The translations under genes were made by a program, and so were the position numbers. Below the pieces are notes generated by a model, which searched no databases, was not told the DNA's origin, and saw nothing but the letters and a program-made list of their open reading frames with translations. Below are positions 10,537 through 19,447 of a stretch of DNA of 64,000 nt, piece by piece (the first letter of the stretch is position 1; each line of letters starts with the position of its first letter). The stretch spans positions 1 to 64,000 of the forward strand of contig NZ_JALCZU010000014.1 in assembly GCF_023522835.1 (NCBI RefSeq), in the 5' to 3' direction. Source of the stretch: Oceanobacillus saliphilus. Its GTDB lineage: Bacteria > Bacillota > Bacilli > Bacillales > Amphibacillaceae.

Positions 10537-11187
10537 ATGGGGATGTTTAAAACGATCAAAGAGGATATGGATGTGGTGTTCGAACAGGATCCTGCAGCCC
10601 GTACCTATTTGGAAGTGATGTTAACTTACGCTGGACTGCATGCGGTATGGGCACACCGTCTTGCGCATTGGTTTTATAGGGGAAAACTTTATTTTATCGC
10701 ACGTGCAATCTCTCAAATCAGCCGATTTTTCACAGGCATTGAGATTCACCCGGGTGCTAAGATCGGAAGGCGGCTGTTTATTGATCACGGAATGGGAGTC
10801 GTGATTGGTGAAACATGCGAGATTGGGGATAATGTTACCATTTTCCAAGGAGTTACGCTTGGAGGGACTGGAAAGGAAAAAGGGAAACGGCACCCTACCG
10901 TTAAAGATAATGCACTAATCTCTACAGGGGCAAAAGTTCTGGGTGCAATCACAATCGGTGAGAACTCAAAAGTCGGTGGAGGATCTGTTGTACTCAAGGA
11001 TGTTCCAGCTAATTCGACGGTAGTTGGAGTACCTGGCCGAGTAGTTGTTCAGAACGGGGAGAAAGTAAGAAGAGACCTTGACCATCATAAAATACCAGAT
11101 CCTGTATCTGATCGATGCGAACAATTACAGGAACAAATTGACTCGTTGAAAGCTGAAATTGCTGTATTGGCAAATAGGAAAGATTAA
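10537..11187 (+). CDS. cysE: Serine O-acetyltransferase
   Basis: CysE (216 residues) transfers acetyl from acetyl-CoA to serine, the first step of cysteine synthesis. The C-terminal half is a left-handed beta helix built of hexapeptide repeats, with the active-site block [18 protein letters not shown] (catalytic His and Asp) at about residues 68-85 and [16 protein letters not shown] near 108-123. The chain continues into a charged tail that may form a short coiled coil. ATG at 10537 follows GAGGAGGGG. It is co-transcribed with cysS under the T-box, linking cysteine supply to tRNA-Cys charging. Confidence 0.97.
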   Translation: MGMFKTIKEDMDVVFEQDPAARTYLEVMLTYAGLHAVWAHRLAHWFYRGKLYFIARAISQISRFFTGIEIHPGAKIGRRLFIDHGMGVVIGETCEIGDNVTIFQGVTLGGTGKEKGKRHPTVKDNALISTGAKVLGAITIGENSKVGGGSVVLKDVPANSTVVGVPGRVVVQNGEKVRRDLDHHKIPDPVSDRCEQLQEQIDSLKAEIAVLANRKD

Positions 11188-11238
11188 CAACGTCCTATCT
11201 GCCTTCGTTTTCAAATAAGAAGGGAGCACTTAAATACC

Positions 11239-12639
11239 ATGCCAATAAAAATTTATAATACGCTGACAAGGAATAAAGAAGATTTTAAGCCTCTTCAGGA
11301 AGGCAAAGTAAGTATGTATGTCTGCGGTCCAACGGTGTATAACTATATTCATATAGGGAATGCCAGACCGGCTATTGTGTTTGATACGGTGAGAAGGTAT
11401 TTTGAATATAAAGGTTATGCTGTGAATTACGTTTTGAATTTTACAGATGTAGATGACAAAATTATTAAAACAGCAAACGAATTAGGGGAAGAAGTTCCAG
11501 AACTTGCAGACAGATTTATCCATGCCTATTTGGAAGATGTCGGAGCGCTAGGTGTCAAAAAGGCTACACATAATCCTCGTGTCATGGAAACCATGGATGA
11601 TATTATTGCTTTTATTGATAAGCTTATCCAAAAGGAATACGCTTATGAAGCGGATGGCGATGTATATTTCAAGCCGCGTGCTTTTGAAGGATACGGAAAA
11701 TTATCCCATCAGTCTATTGATGAACTTCGCTCTGGTGCAAGAATCCAAATTGGTGAGAAAAAGAATGATCCGCTTGATTTTGCCCTTTGGAAACAAGCAA
11801 AAGATGGGGAAATTTCATGGGGTTCGCCTTGGGGGAAAGGACGTCCGGGTTGGCATATTGAATGCTCTGCAATGGTAAAGAAATATCTGGGAGATACAAT
11901 TGATATTCATGCAGGTGGCCAGGATCTGACATTTCCTCATCATGAAAATGAAATTGCCCAATCCGAAGCAATGACAGGTCATACATTTGCAAACTATTGG
12001 ATGCATAATGGGTATATTAATATTAATAACGAAAAAATGTCAAAATCCCTTGGAAATTTTGTTTTAACGAGGGACCTGATTGCTCATCATGATCCACAGG
12101 TTTTGAGATTTTTTATGCTTAGTGTGCATTATCGGAATCCAATTAATTTTACGGAGGAATTACTGGAAAGTGCAAAAAACAGTTATGAGCGAATTAAGAC
12201 AGCATACCATAATCTGGAACACCGCAAGCAGTCCAGTATGAATCTGGTGGATGATACGGATGTTTGGGTACCGAAAATTGATGAAATGAAAGAACGTTTT
12301 GAATCCGATATGGATGATGACTTCAACACCGCGAATGCTATTTCCGTTCTCTTTGACTTGTCCAAGGAAGCGAATGTATATCTTCAATCAAAGCAAACGT
12401 CTGAAAAAGTTATTGGATACTTCCAGGAAACGATGCTGTCCATCCTTCAAGTACTCGGAATTAATCTAACAGAAACGGACGAACTATTGGATACAACCAT
12501 CGAAGCGCTTATTGAAGAGAGAAATGAAGCAAGGAAGGATCGCGACTTTGCCCGAGCTGATGAGATTAGGGATCTGCTGAAGGATAAAAATATTATATTG
12601 GAAGATACACCTCAAGGGATTCGTTGGAAAAGAGGCTAA
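11239..12639 (+). CDS. cysS: Cysteinyl-tRNA synthetase
   Basis: This class I synthetase (466 residues) charges tRNA-Cys. Zinc ligand C29 starts the block [15 protein letters not shown] containing the HIGN motif. WHIECSAMV supplies a second zinc cysteine, HHENE the histidine ligand, and EKMSKSLGN is the KMSKS loop. The C-terminal DALR-type helical domain is complete. Spacing to cysE is about 50 nt and the next gene starts 2 nt after its stop. This is a translation and sulfur-assimilation operon controlled by the upstream T-box. Confidence 0.98.
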   Translation: MPIKIYNTLTRNKEDFKPLQEGKVSMYVCGPTVYNYIHIGNARPAIVFDTVRRYFEYKGYAVNYVLNFTDVDDKIIKTANELGEEVPELADRFIHAYLEDVGALGVKKATHNPRVMETMDDIIAFIDKLIQKEYAYEADGDVYFKPRAFEGYGKLSHQSIDELRSGARIQIGEKKNDPLDFALWKQAKDGEISWGSPWGKGRPGWHIECSAMVKKYLGDTIDIHAGGQDLTFPHHENEIAQSEAMTGHTFANYWMHNGYININNEKMSKSLGNFVLTRDLIAHHDPQVLRFFMLSVHYRNPINFTEELLESAKNSYERIKTAYHNLEHRKQSSMNLVDDTDVWVPKIDEMKERFESDMDDDFNTANAISVLFDLSKEANVYLQSKQTSEKVIGYFQETMLSILQVLGINLTETDELLDTTIEALIEERNEARKDRDFARADEIRDLLKDKNIILEDTPQGIRWKRG

Positions 12640-12641
12640 TC

Positions 12642-13043
12642 ATGAAAATGGACGTAAAACAAATGAAAAGCTTAGCCTTGGCATATATGGGCGATGCTAT
12701 TTATGAGGTTCATGTCCGGGAATACTTGCTTCAAAAAGGGAGCGTAAAGCCTAATCAGCTACACCGGGAAGCTGTTACTTTTGTATCCGGTAAATCCCAG
12801 GCAGCTGTGATCCTTCACTGGGTTAATCAGGAAGGTTTTCTCAGTGAGGAAGAAGCAAGTATTGTGTCCCGGGGAAGAAATGCCAAGTCTGGCACGACAC
12901 CAAAGAATATCAGTGTGCAGACTTATCGCTATAGCACTGCATTCGAAGCACTACTTGGCTACCATTATTTAATGAAGAATGAAGAGCGGCTGAACGAACT
13001 CATCGTAACAGCCATTCAATTTGTCGAAGAAAGGAGCGAATAA
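12642..13043 (+). CDS. mrnC: Mini-ribonuclease III
   Basis: Mini-III (133 residues) is a ribonuclease III catalytic domain without the RNA-binding domain; in B. subtilis it matures the ends of 23S rRNA. The signature [18 protein letters not shown] near residues 12-29 holds the acidic metal ligands. ATG at 12642 is preceded by AGAGG at 12631-12635; a TTG further upstream overlaps cysS and lacks this spacing. rlmB begins 2 nt after its stop. Confidence 0.94.
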   Translation: MKMDVKQMKSLALAYMGDAIYEVHVREYLLQKGSVKPNQLHREAVTFVSGKSQAAVILHWVNQEGFLSEEEASIVSRGRNAKSGTTPKNISVQTYRYSTAFEALLGYHYLMKNEERLNELIVTAIQFVEERSE

Positions 13044-13044
13044 T

Positions 13045-13791
13045 ATGGATCAGGAAATGATTATCGGAAAGAATCCAGTAATGGAAGCATTGAGCTCAGG
13101 ACGATCAGTTAACAAAGTATTTGTCTCTGAACAATTGAATCCAAATGTGTTAAAAAAGCTAAATCAATTGGCGAGGGAAGCGGGAACAATCGTGCAGAAA
13201 GTGCCGAGGTCCAAGCTTGATCAGCTTGATTCCGGAAACCATCAGGGTGTGATAGCTTATGTTGCTTCGTATCAGTACGCATCCATTGAGGATTTGTTCC
13301 GCTGTGCAGAAGAAAGGGAAGAAGCTCCGTTTTTCATTATTTTGGATGAACTGGAGGATCCACATAATCTCGGCTCCATTTTAAGAACAGCTGACGCTAC
13401 AGGTGCACATGGCGTAATTATTCCCAAAAGACGCTCCGTAGGTTTAACCGCTACGGTTGCCAAAACAGCAGCCGGTGCAATGGAGCATATTCCTGTAACA
13501 AGAGTGACGAATATAGCAAACACAATTGATGAATTGAAAGAAAGAAATATATGGGTAGTAGGAACCGAGGCGGAAGCAACGGAAGACTTTCGCAAACTGG
13601 ATGGCAGCTTGCCAATAGCGCTGGTCATCGGAAATGAAGGAAAGGGCATAAGCAGACTTGTTCGCAAAAAATGTGACTGGACAGTAAGCCTCCCAATGAA
13701 GGGGAAGGTCTCTTCTTTAAATGCCTCTGTAGCTTGTAGTCTGTTATTGTACGAGGTCTACCGAAAAAGGTATCCACTTGGTGATGCATAA
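13045..13791 (+). CDS. rlmB: 23S rRNA 2'-O-ribose methyltransferase, TrmH/RlmB family
   Basis: This SpoU/TrmH-class methyltransferase (248 residues, YacO in B. subtilis) modifies ribose in 23S rRNA using S-adenosylmethionine. A small N-terminal substrate-binding domain (GKNPVMEALSSGR) precedes the knotted SPOUT domain. Conserved motifs are LDELEDPHNLGSILRTADATG, IGNEGKGISR and SLPMKGKVSSLNASVA. ATG at 13045 follows AAGGAG by 8 nt; the longer frame upstream overlaps mrnC and is unlikely to be used. Confidence 0.95.
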   Translation: MDQEMIIGKNPVMEALSSGRSVNKVFVSEQLNPNVLKKLNQLAREAGTIVQKVPRSKLDQLDSGNHQGVIAYVASYQYASIEDLFRCAEEREEAPFFIILDELEDPHNLGSILRTADATGAHGVIIPKRRSVGLTATVAKTAAGAMEHIPVTRVTNIANTIDELKERNIWVVGTEAEATEDFRKLDGSLPIALVIGNEGKGISRLVRKKCDWTVSLPMKGKVSSLNASVACSLLLYEVYRKRYPLGDA

Positions 13792-14300
13792 TGGTGGTTC
13801 TTATTGTAGATGGATACAATATTATAGGTGCATGGGATGAATTACAAGGACTCAAGGAAAAAGAAATCGGACAGGCCCGTGACCGGTTGATTGAAATGAT
13901 GGCGGAATATCAGGCCTATTCCGCCCACCGCGTAATTATTGTCTTTGACGCCTATTATGTTAAAGGCATAGCAAGTAAGTTTAACCAATATAACGTTGAA
14001 ATTATTTTTACGAAAGAAAAGGAAACAGCGGACGAATGTATTGAAAAACTTGTAAAAAAAATAAAAAATATTAAAACTCAAGTTTATGTAGCTACTTCCG
14101 ATTATGCCGAACAGCGTACCATTTTCGGACAGGGGGCACTACGGAAATCTGCTAGGGAATTGCTTATTGATATGTCGGATATAGAGCGTGAAATCAAGGC
14201 CAGCATTGAGGTTCATAAGCAAGAACAGAAACATTCGAAAATCGATTTGGACCAGGAAATTCTGGAGAAATTTGAAAAGATGAGAAGAGGAGAAAAATAG
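13791..14300 (+). CDS. rae1: Rae1/YacP, NYN-domain endoribonuclease
   Basis: The 169-residue protein belongs to the NYN (PIN-like) family. B. subtilis YacP, named Rae1, is a ribosome-associated endoribonuclease that cleaves mRNA in the A site. The N-terminus LIVDGYNIIGAW carries the first conserved aspartate, VIIVFDAY the second, and STDYAEQ-like residues (TSDYAEQRTIFG) the third acidic patch. The tail is charged and helical. The start overlaps the rlmB stop by 1 nt (TAATG), so translation is coupled. Confidence 0.93.
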   Translation: MVVLIVDGYNIIGAWDELQGLKEKEIGQARDRLIEMMAEYQAYSAHRVIIVFDAYYVKGIASKFNQYNVEIIFTKEKETADECIEKLVKKIKNIKTQVYVATSDYAEQRTIFGQGALRKSARELLIDMSDIEREIKASIEVHKQEQKHSKIDLDQEILEKFEKMRRGEK

Positions 14301-14327
14301 CATAAAAGTTTGACTTTTGTGCTATTT
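14296..14327 (+). terminator. hairpin overlapping the rae1 stop codon
   Basis: AAATAGCATAAAAGT pairs with ACTTTTGTGCTATTT over TTG, with one G-U pair. The rae1 stop TAG is inside the left arm. No long T run follows, so it may be a weak terminator or an mRNA end stabiliser. Confidence 0.5.
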
Positions 14328-14364
14328 CGACATTTTCCGTCATGTAATCGCTTATCATCGTATA

Positions 14365-14394
14365 TTGACGCCAAAGAAATCCTTACTGTATAAT
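14365..14394 (+). promoter_or_regulatory. SigA promoter of sigH
   Basis: TTGACG (14365-14370) and TATAAT (14389-14394) are separated by 18 bp. The sigH start is about 35 nt after the expected transcription start. Confidence 0.85.
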
Positions 14395-14435
14395 ATTTCC
14401 TAAAGCGATTGTCGGGTAGTTGGGAGGCGAGCTTG

Positions 14436-15089
14436 GTGAATGTTGGGCAAATAATAAATACAGGCGAGAAAGTTAGAGACAAACTTGATGATAACGATTT
14501 GCTGCAACTGGTTCGTGAAGGGGATAGCCAGGCCTTGGATATACTGATCCATAGATACATAAATTTTGTTAGGGCAAAAGCGCGGACTTATTTTCTGGTC
14601 GGTGCCGATAAGGAGGATATCATTCAGGAAGGAATGATAGGTCTCTATAAAGCTATTCGTGATTACGATGGAAGCAAGCTGTCTTCGTTTAAGGCGTTTG
14701 CCGAGCTATGTGTAACGCGGCAAATTATCACTGCCATAAAAACGGCAACTAGACAGAAGCATATTCCGCTCAATTCCTATATTTCGTTGGACAAGCCTAT
14801 TTATGACGAGGAATCGGATCGTACTTTACTGGACATAATAGGGGGATCAAAAGAAATTGACCCACAGGAACTGCTTATTAACCAGGAAGATTACGGTAAT
14901 ATGGAACATAAATTATCTGAATTGTTAAGCGAGTTGGAAAAACAGGTCTTGCATTTATATTTGGACGGCAGAACCTATCAGGAAATTTCCGTGAGTTTAA
15001 ACAGACATGTCAAATCCATTGACAATGCCCTTCAGCGCGTCAAAAGAAAGTTGGAGCAGGTGATGGAAGCGGATGGTGTGAAGTTATGA
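14436..15089 (+). CDS. sigH: RNA polymerase sigma-H factor
   Basis: SigH (217 residues) directs transcription of early sporulation, competence and transition-state genes. Region 2 includes NFVRAKARTYFLVGADKEDIIQEG and the DNA-binding segment FAELCVTRQIITAIK; region 4 ends with TYQEISVSLNRHVKSIDNALQRVKRKLE. GTG at 14436 lies 8 nt after GGGAGG (14422-14427). A TTG one codon earlier is closer than ideal, and a TTG at 14409 lies before the ribosome site. In B. subtilis the gene is also between yacP and rpmG. Its presence agrees with a spore-forming host. Confidence 0.95.
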   Translation: MNVGQIINTGEKVRDKLDDNDLLQLVREGDSQALDILIHRYINFVRAKARTYFLVGADKEDIIQEGMIGLYKAIRDYDGSKLSSFKAFAELCVTRQIITAIKTATRQKHIPLNSYISLDKPIYDEESDRTLLDIIGGSKEIDPQELLINQEDYGNMEHKLSELLSELEKQVLHLYLDGRTYQEISVSLNRHVKSIDNALQRVKRKLEQVMEADGVKL

Positions 15090-15138
15090 CGAAAAGTGAA
15101 AAATTCACCAGCAACATATTGCGGCATCTGACAGGGCG

Positions 15139-15167
15139 TTGACACAATATGGCAACCGTGCTACATT
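15139..15167 (+). promoter_or_regulatory. SigA promoter of rpmG-secE
   Basis: TTGACA (15139-15144) and TACATT (15162-15167) are separated by 17 bp. The rpmG start codon lies about 35 nt downstream. Confidence 0.75.
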
Positions 15168-15204
15168 TATAAGAGTGAAAATACCCTACACTAGGGGTGA
15201 TATA

Positions 15205-15354
15205 ATGAGTAATAAAATAACTTTATCGTGTGCAATTTGTTCAAGCAGGAATTATTCCACTAATAAAAATGTATCGACAAAATCTACAAGATTAGAAGTA
15301 AACAAATATTGTAAGACATGTGGGAAACATACATTGCATCGCGAGACAAAATAA
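15205..15354 (+). CDS. rpmG: Ribosomal protein L33
   Basis: L33 is a 49-residue protein of the large subunit near the E site. It carries two cysteine pairs, CAIC and CKTC, that bind zinc in the C+ form. ATG at 15205 is preceded by AGGGGTGAT; a longer in-frame extension upstream has no family support. secE follows in the same transcript. Confidence 0.95.
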   Translation: MSNKITLSCAICSSRNYSTNKNVSTKSTRLEVNKYCKTCGKHTLHRETK

Positions 15355-15429
15355 AGGTAACAAGGATTCATCATTAACTTCTGTATGTTGGTTGAAATTG
15401 AGAGTTAGGTAGGTTCGGGGGGTACAAGC

Positions 15430-15603
15430 ATGTTTAAATTTCTGAAGAATGTCTCCAGAGAGATGAAAAAAGTCAGCTGGCCAAAAGGTAAAGAACTAAC
15501 AAATTATACGATTATTGTTATTTCGACTGTTATTTTTGTTGCACTGTTCTTTTTTGCTGTCGATCTTGGGATAACACAGATTTTAAATGCATTTTTTGAA
15601 TAA
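15430..15603 (+). CDS. secE: SecE preprotein translocase subunit
   Basis: SecE (57 residues) is the single-span subunit that clamps SecY in the membrane. The conserved amphipathic stretch FLKNVSREMKKVSWPKGKEL precedes one hydrophobic segment (YTIIVISTVIFVALFFFAV). ATG at 15430 follows TTCGGGGGGTAC. It lies between rpmG and nusG as in other Bacillaceae. Confidence 0.95.
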   Translation: MFKFLKNVSREMKKVSWPKGKELTNYTIIVISTVIFVALFFFAVDLGITQILNAFFE

Positions 15604-15648
15604 TTGAGCTATAATATAGCTATACTGAAAAAATGATATTCCTTTTAT

Positions 15649-15674
15649 AAAACCCGGAGAAAAACGGGTTTTTT
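15649..15674 (+). terminator. intrinsic terminator between secE and nusG
   Basis: AAAACCCG (15649-15656) pairs with CGGGTTTT (15665-15672) and runs into TT. It separates rpmG-secE from nusG, which then appears to use its own promoter (possible TTGCAA at 15722 and TACTAG at 15746, 18 bp apart). Confidence 0.85.
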
Positions 15675-15780
15675 AATATTGGGTGAAAATGTTATTCTGC
15701 AGGATGCAAGTCGGTTCGGTGTTGCAATGCTGAATGTGGCTGTCTTACTAGAGTTGATTTATAAATAATTATCTCTGCAA

Positions 15781-15813
15781 GGGAGGGAAGGACAAGGCAT
15801 TGTCCTGAAATTA
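15781..15813 (+). promoter_or_regulatory. nusG translation initiation region with a bridging hairpin
   Basis: The only strong ribosome site, GGGAGGG at 15781-15787, ends 26 nt before the conserved ATG at 15814. Between them GGACAA (15790-15795) pairs with TTGTCC (15800-15805) over a GGCA loop. With the hairpin folded, the effective spacing falls to about 10 nt. The pairing is seen directly; its role is inferred. Confidence 0.55.
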
Positions 15814-16350
15814 ATGGAGAAGAATTGGTATGTGGTTCATACGTATTCCGGATACGAGAACAAAGTAAAAATGAATCTGGAAAAAAGAGTGGAAACGATG
15901 GGAATGGAAGATAAAATCTTCCGTGTTATTGTTCCAGAAGACGAAGAAACAGAAATAAAAAACGGTAAGAAAAAAGTAACAAAGAAAAAATCATTCCCTG
16001 GTTATGTATTAACGGAAATGATCATGACTGATGACTCCTGGTATGTAGTAAGAAATACGCCGGGTGTAACAGGATTTGTCGGTTCAAGTGGCCATGGTGC
16101 GAAGCCGACACCACTGATGCCTGGTGAAATTGATGCAGTGCTAAAACGCATGGGTGTCGCAGCGCCAACTGTTCAGTTAGACTTTGAAATGAAGGAAAAT
16201 GTGAGAGTGGCTGACGGTCCATTTACTGATTTCACTGGTACAATTGAACATATTGATATAGACAAACAGAAAGTAAAAGTCCACGTAAACATGTTCGGCA
16301 GAGAGACTCCGGTTGAACTGGATTTTTCACAAGTCGAAAAGCTTTCCTAA
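15814..16350 (+). CDS. nusG: Transcription elongation and termination factor NusG
   Basis: NusG (178 residues) binds RNA polymerase and modulates pausing and, in Bacillota, sequence-specific pause sites. The NGN domain spans residues 1-115 (NWYVVHTYSGYENKVK at the N-terminus; SFPGYVLTEM in the core) and the KOW domain about 125-178 (VRVADGPFTDFTGTIEHID). The ATG at 15814 matches the conserved family N-terminus MEKNWYVVHTY. The ribosome site is unusually distant. rplK follows under its own promoter. Confidence 0.97.
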   Translation: MEKNWYVVHTYSGYENKVKMNLEKRVETMGMEDKIFRVIVPEDEETEIKNGKKKVTKKKSFPGYVLTEMIMTDDSWYVVRNTPGVTGFVGSSGHGAKPTPLMPGEIDAVLKRMGVAAPTVQLDFEMKENVRVADGPFTDFTGTIEHIDIDKQKVKVHVNMFGRETPVELDFSQVEKLS

Positions 16351-16369
16351 AAAAATGTACGGTGGAACC

Positions 16370-16513
16370 TTGCATTATTTTCTGATACATGGTAAAATTC
16401 TTTTGTTATTCATGCCCTGTTAAAGGTGCATTTGTAAATAGGAGTGGGAGGGTATCCAAAACAATTACAGGACCCTATTACCACATCACGGACTTTAAGG
16501 AGGTGTGTGTCTC
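16370..16513 (+). promoter_or_regulatory. rplK promoter and L11 leader
   Basis: TTGCAT (16370-16375) and TAAAAT (16393-16398) are 17 bp apart. The following leader contains TAGGAGTGGGAGGGTATCC and ACCCTATTACCACATCACGG, blocks I recognise from rplK leaders in Bacillaceae and which probably mimic the 23S site bound by L11. The promoter is read directly; autogenous control is inferred. Confidence 0.75.
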
Positions 16514-16939
16514 GTGGCTAAAAAAGTAATCAAATTAGTTAAATTGCAAATCCCAGCTGGAAAAGCTAATCCAGCACCGCCAGTAGGACCGGCGCTAGGT
16601 CAAGCAGGTGTTAACATCATGGGATTCTGTAAAGAATTCAATGCTCGTACACAAGAACAAGCGGGTTTAATTATCCCTGTTGAAATTACGGTATTTGAAG
16701 ACCGTTCATTTACATTTATTACTAAAACTCCGCCGGCAGCTGTTCTCTTGAAGAAAGCAGCAGGCATCGAGTCAGGTTCTGGTGAACCGAACAAGAATAA
16801 AGTCGCAACAGTAAAACGCGATAAAGTAAAAGAAATTGCAGAAACTAAAATGCCTGATTTAAACGCCGCTGATGTAGAAGCAGCGATGCGCATGGTTGAA
16901 GGAACTGCACGCAGCATGGGAATTACAATCGAGGACTAA
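16514..16939 (+). CDS. rplK: Ribosomal protein L11
   Basis: L11 (141 residues) binds the GTPase-associated region of 23S rRNA and supports factor-dependent steps and the stringent response. The proline-rich segment [20 protein letters not shown] and the [15 protein letters not shown] block are typical. GTG at 16514 is placed 10 nt after AAGGAGG. A GTG at 16505 falls in the ribosome site and adds three residues not found in the family. Confidence 0.97.
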   Translation: MAKKVIKLVKLQIPAGKANPAPPVGPALGQAGVNIMGFCKEFNARTQEQAGLIIPVEITVFEDRSFTFITKTPPAAVLLKKAAGIESGSGEPNKNKVATVKRDKVKEIAETKMPDLNAADVEAAMRMVEGTARSMGITIED

Positions 16940-16952
16940 TAGCAAAAGCGTA

Positions 16953-17080
16953 AGCGGTCGTTTAAGGTCGTGGAAACTGGAGGAAGCCCCCGGAGAAAAA
17001 GGGAACACTCTGTGAACGCAGTGAGCAGATGTTGACTTATCTTACAAAGGAATTCCGAAGATTCGCAGACCCTGACCGCT
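16953..17080 (+). other. structured rplK-rplA spacer RNA of unknown function
   Basis: AGCGGTC (16953-16959) pairs with GACCGCT (17074-17080), and inside it GGTC (16966-16969) pairs with GACC (17068-17071). The enclosed 100 nt have further short helices such as CACT with AGTG around 17008-17022. There is no credible reading frame. The spacer between rplK and rplA totals 317 nt, which is longer than the short gap I recall for B. subtilis. I do not recognise the element. Confidence 0.4.
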
Positions 17081-17120
17081 GCTGCTTAAATTGTTACTTC
17101 GAAAAAATAAATACGGTACA

Positions 17121-17153
17121 GGTTGCGGTTGGGTAACCATTCGCAACCTTTTT
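17121..17153 (+). terminator. intrinsic terminator between rplK and rplA
   Basis: GGTTGCG (17121-17127) pairs with CGCAACC (17142-17148) followed by TTTTT. Confidence 0.8.
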
Positions 17154-17187
17154 CGTGAATGTGATGGCGTATAGTGCATTACAGGAT

Positions 17188-17239
17188 TTATAAAAGCCAG
17201 GTGCTTTTATAAGTGGGAGGTATTACCGTTATAACCACA
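17188..17239 (+). promoter_or_regulatory. rplA leader: hairpin and L1-binding-like site
   Basis: TTATAAAAGC (17188-17197) pairs perfectly with GCTTTTATAA (17203-17212). Directly after it, GTGG (17213-17216) pairs with CCAC (17235-17238), and GGT (17219-17221) with ACC (17225-17227), with an asymmetric loop between. This resembles the L1 leader motif, a mimic of the 23S L1 site, so autogenous control by L1 is likely. Confidence 0.65.
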
Positions 17240-17256
17240 ATAGAGGAGGAAATAAA

Positions 17257-17949
17257 ATGGCAAAAAGAGGTAAGAAATTTCAAGAATCTGCTAAGCTTGT
17301 TGATCGTACAATAACGTATGAAGTAAAAGAAGCGATAGCACTTGCAAAGCAAACAGCAAAAGCTAATTTTGATGAAACGGTTGAAGCTGCATTCCGTCTT
17401 GGAGTAGATCCAAAGAAAGCAGACCAACAAATCCGCGGAGCTTTTGTTTTGCCACACGGAACAGGTAAAACACAACGTGTGCTTGTATTCGCAAAAGGTG
17501 AAAAAGCAAAAGAAGCAGAAGCAGCTGGAGCAGATTTCGTAGGAGAAGCGGAATTCATCGAAAAAATCAACAAAGGTTGGTTTGATTTCGATGTAATCGT
17601 AGCAACTCCTGATATGATGGCTGAAGTTGGTAAGCTTGGACGAGTACTTGGACCAAAAGGACTTATGCCAAACCCTAAAACTGGAACAGTTACTTTCGAA
17701 GTAGAAAAAGCTGTTAAAGATATTAAAGCTGGTAAAGTCGAATACCGTGTAGATAAGTCTGCAAATATCCATGTTCCAATTGGGAAAATTTCATTTGAAG
17801 ATGAAAAATTGGTTGAAAACTTCGTAGCACTTACAGAACAACTTGTAAAAGTTAAACCACAAGCTTCTAAAGGTGTATACATGAAGAATGTTTCAATTGC
17901 ATCTACAATGGGACCTGGAATTAAAGTTGACGTATCTAGTTTTCGTTAA
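17257..17949 (+). CDS. rplA: Ribosomal protein L1
   Basis: L1 (230 residues) forms the mobile stalk that guides deacylated tRNA from the E site and can repress its own mRNA. Two domains are visible, with the conserved block [29 protein letters not shown] near residues 122-150. ATG at 17257 follows GAGGAGG. An L1-binding-like site precedes it and a terminator separates it from rplK, so the two genes are partly uncoupled here. Confidence 0.97.
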   Translation: MAKRGKKFQESAKLVDRTITYEVKEAIALAKQTAKANFDETVEAAFRLGVDPKKADQQIRGAFVLPHGTGKTQRVLVFAKGEKAKEAEAAGADFVGEAEFIEKINKGWFDFDVIVATPDMMAEVGKLGRVLGPKGLMPNPKTGTVTFEVEKAVKDIKAGKVEYRVDKSANIHVPIGKISFEDEKLVENFVALTEQLVKVKPQASKGVYMKNVSIASTMGPGIKVDVSSFR

Positions 17950-17956
17950 TTAGGTA

Positions 17957-18138
17957 TTGACTTTTCATGGAGCTTTCGTTATACTAAACTCCGTTATGTA
18001 AATCGAATACGTTATACCGTAGACAGCAGGGGCGATCAAACGCTTAATCAACCTGCCGAGGTGTTTATAAACAGATGAGATGATTCGAAAGATTTCCATT
18101 TGTTATATGAAGCTCCCATGTCTACATGGGAGCTTTTT
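17957..18138 (+). promoter_or_regulatory. rplJ promoter and L10 leader with attenuator
   Basis: TTGACT (17957-17962) and TATACT (17980-17985) are spaced 17 bp. The leader contains GCAGGGGCGATC...CAACCTGCCGAGG around 18026-18062, typical of the L10 leader kink-turn structure. It ends with a terminator: AGCTCCCATG (18111-18120) with CATGGGAGCT (18125-18134) and TTTTT. L10(L12)4 binding is expected to favour termination, giving autogenous control of rplJ-rplL. Confidence 0.9.
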
Positions 18139-18207
18139 GCTTCGTCTGCCAAAACTTTCGGATTTCGAACGGTGTAATGATAGTGAATATCTATAGGAGG
18201 TGGAACA

Positions 18208-18708
18208 ATGTCTGGAATAATTGAAAAGAAAAAACAAGTGGTTGATGAAATCACAGAGAAATTCCGTGCGAGTCAAACTGCAGTAGTAGTTGATTACCGT
18301 GGACTTGATGTATCAGAAGTTACTGCACTACGTAAAGAGCTTCGCGACGCAGGGATCGAATTTAAAGTTTACAAAAACACGATGGCCCGCCGTGCGGTTG
18401 AAGCTATTGAACTAAATGACCTTAACGAGGTACTGGTAGGACCAACAGCAATCGCATTCAGTAATGATGATGTAGTAGCTCCTGCAAGAATTCTAAATAA
18501 CTTCGCGAAAGCACACGATGCTTTAGAAATCAAAGGTGGCGTAATTGAAGGTAAAGTAGCGAGCCTTGAGCAAATTAAAGAGCTTGCCGATCTTCCAAAC
18601 TACGAAGGTATGGTATCGATGCTGCTTAGCGTACTTCAAGCACCTATCCGTAACTTTGCTTATGTTACAAAAGCAATTGCAGAACAAAAAGAAGAACAAG
18701 GCGCATAA
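18208..18708 (+). CDS. rplJ: Ribosomal protein L10
   Basis: L10 (166 residues) anchors L7/L12 dimers to the large subunit and represses its operon. The N-terminal rRNA-binding domain ([24 protein letters not shown]) is followed by the long C-terminal helix that binds L12. ATG at 18208 follows AGGAGGTGG. It is preceded by the L10 leader and followed by rplL. Confidence 0.97.
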   Translation: MSGIIEKKKQVVDEITEKFRASQTAVVVDYRGLDVSEVTALRKELRDAGIEFKVYKNTMARRAVEAIELNDLNEVLVGPTAIAFSNDDVVAPARILNNFAKAHDALEIKGGVIEGKVASLEQIKELADLPNYEGMVSMLLSVLQAPIRNFAYVTKAIAEQKEEQGA

Positions 18709-18762
18709 TTTGTGTCTCGAATAAAACGATATTAAATTAAAATTATTAGGAGGAAATATATC

Positions 18763-19125
18763 ATGACTAAAGAAGAAATGATTGGCGCAATCAAAGAAAT
18801 GTCAGTATTGGAATTAAATGATTTAGTTAAAGCAATTGAAGAAGAATTTGGAGTAACTGCTGCTGCACCAGTAGCTGCTGCAGGTGCTGCAGGTGGAGCT
18901 GTTGAAGCAGAACAAACTGAATTTGATGTAGTACTAACAGGTGCTGGACAATCTAAAATCAAAGTTGTTAAAGCTGTTCGTGAAATCACTGGTCTTGGTC
19001 TTAAAGACGCAAAAGACATGGTTGATAACGCACCAAAAGCAATTAAAGAAGGCGTAGCTAAAGAAGAAGCTGAAGAAGTTAAAGCTAAACTTGAAGAAGC
19101 TGGCGCATCTGTAGAAGTTAAATAA
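18763..19125 (+). CDS. rplL: Ribosomal protein L7/L12
   Basis: L12 (120 residues) is the flexible stalk protein that recruits translational GTPases. An N-terminal dimerisation domain, an alanine and glycine-rich hinge (about residues 33-50), and the conserved C-terminal domain ([32 protein letters not shown]) are present. ATG at 18763 follows TAGGAGGAAA. It ends before a G-U-rich hairpin. Confidence 0.98.
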   Translation: MTKEEMIGAIKEMSVLELNDLVKAIEEEFGVTAAAPVAAAGAAGGAVEAEQTEFDVVLTGAGQSKIKVVKAVREITGLGLKDAKDMVDNAPKAIKEGVAKEEAEEVKAKLEEAGASVEVK

Positions 19126-19143
19126 TCAAGTTTATAAATATAG

Positions 19144-19175
19144 GAGCTCGTCGTATTCTCGGCGGGCTCTTTATC
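19144..19175 (+). terminator. terminator-like hairpin after rplL
   Basis: GAGCTCGTCG pairs with CGGCGGGCTC (two G-U pairs) over a 6-nt loop, followed by TTTAT. It is probably leaky, since rpoBC lies downstream. Confidence 0.6.
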
Positions 19176-19447
19176 ACGAATTTCCACCAAGTCTAACTTT
19201 TTGGAAAGACGACTGACAATAATTGCCGCATATTCGGAATGAAAAAATATACTTTACCTCACATTGTTTGGAATAAGGGCTTTTTTTCTGACTGGTGCGG
19301 CATTATTCATTTGTTTAAATGTCTATAAGTTAATCACTAAGGTTTTTTTTCGAAAGATTACGTTGTTAATTATAAATTGTTTTAGTGAGAGCGTTAAGCT
19401 TTCCTAGTCTTCTGAATTCCAAATACAAAGTCAAAGTAGGTGCCCAT
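19176..19447 (+). other. rplL to rsmC-like spacer with a long-range inverted repeat
   Basis: No gene is seen. AATAATTGCCGCA (19218-19230) is complementary to TGCGGCATTATT (19296-19307) apart from one bulged T, enclosing 65 nt. Several T runs follow. No strong promoter is evident. The role of the structure is unknown. Confidence 0.4.

Noticed and set aside
17188-17882. Long minus-strand frames of about 195-200 codons opposite rplA
   Set aside because: Both mirror the codon bias of rplA, lack initiation signals, and give low-complexity products.
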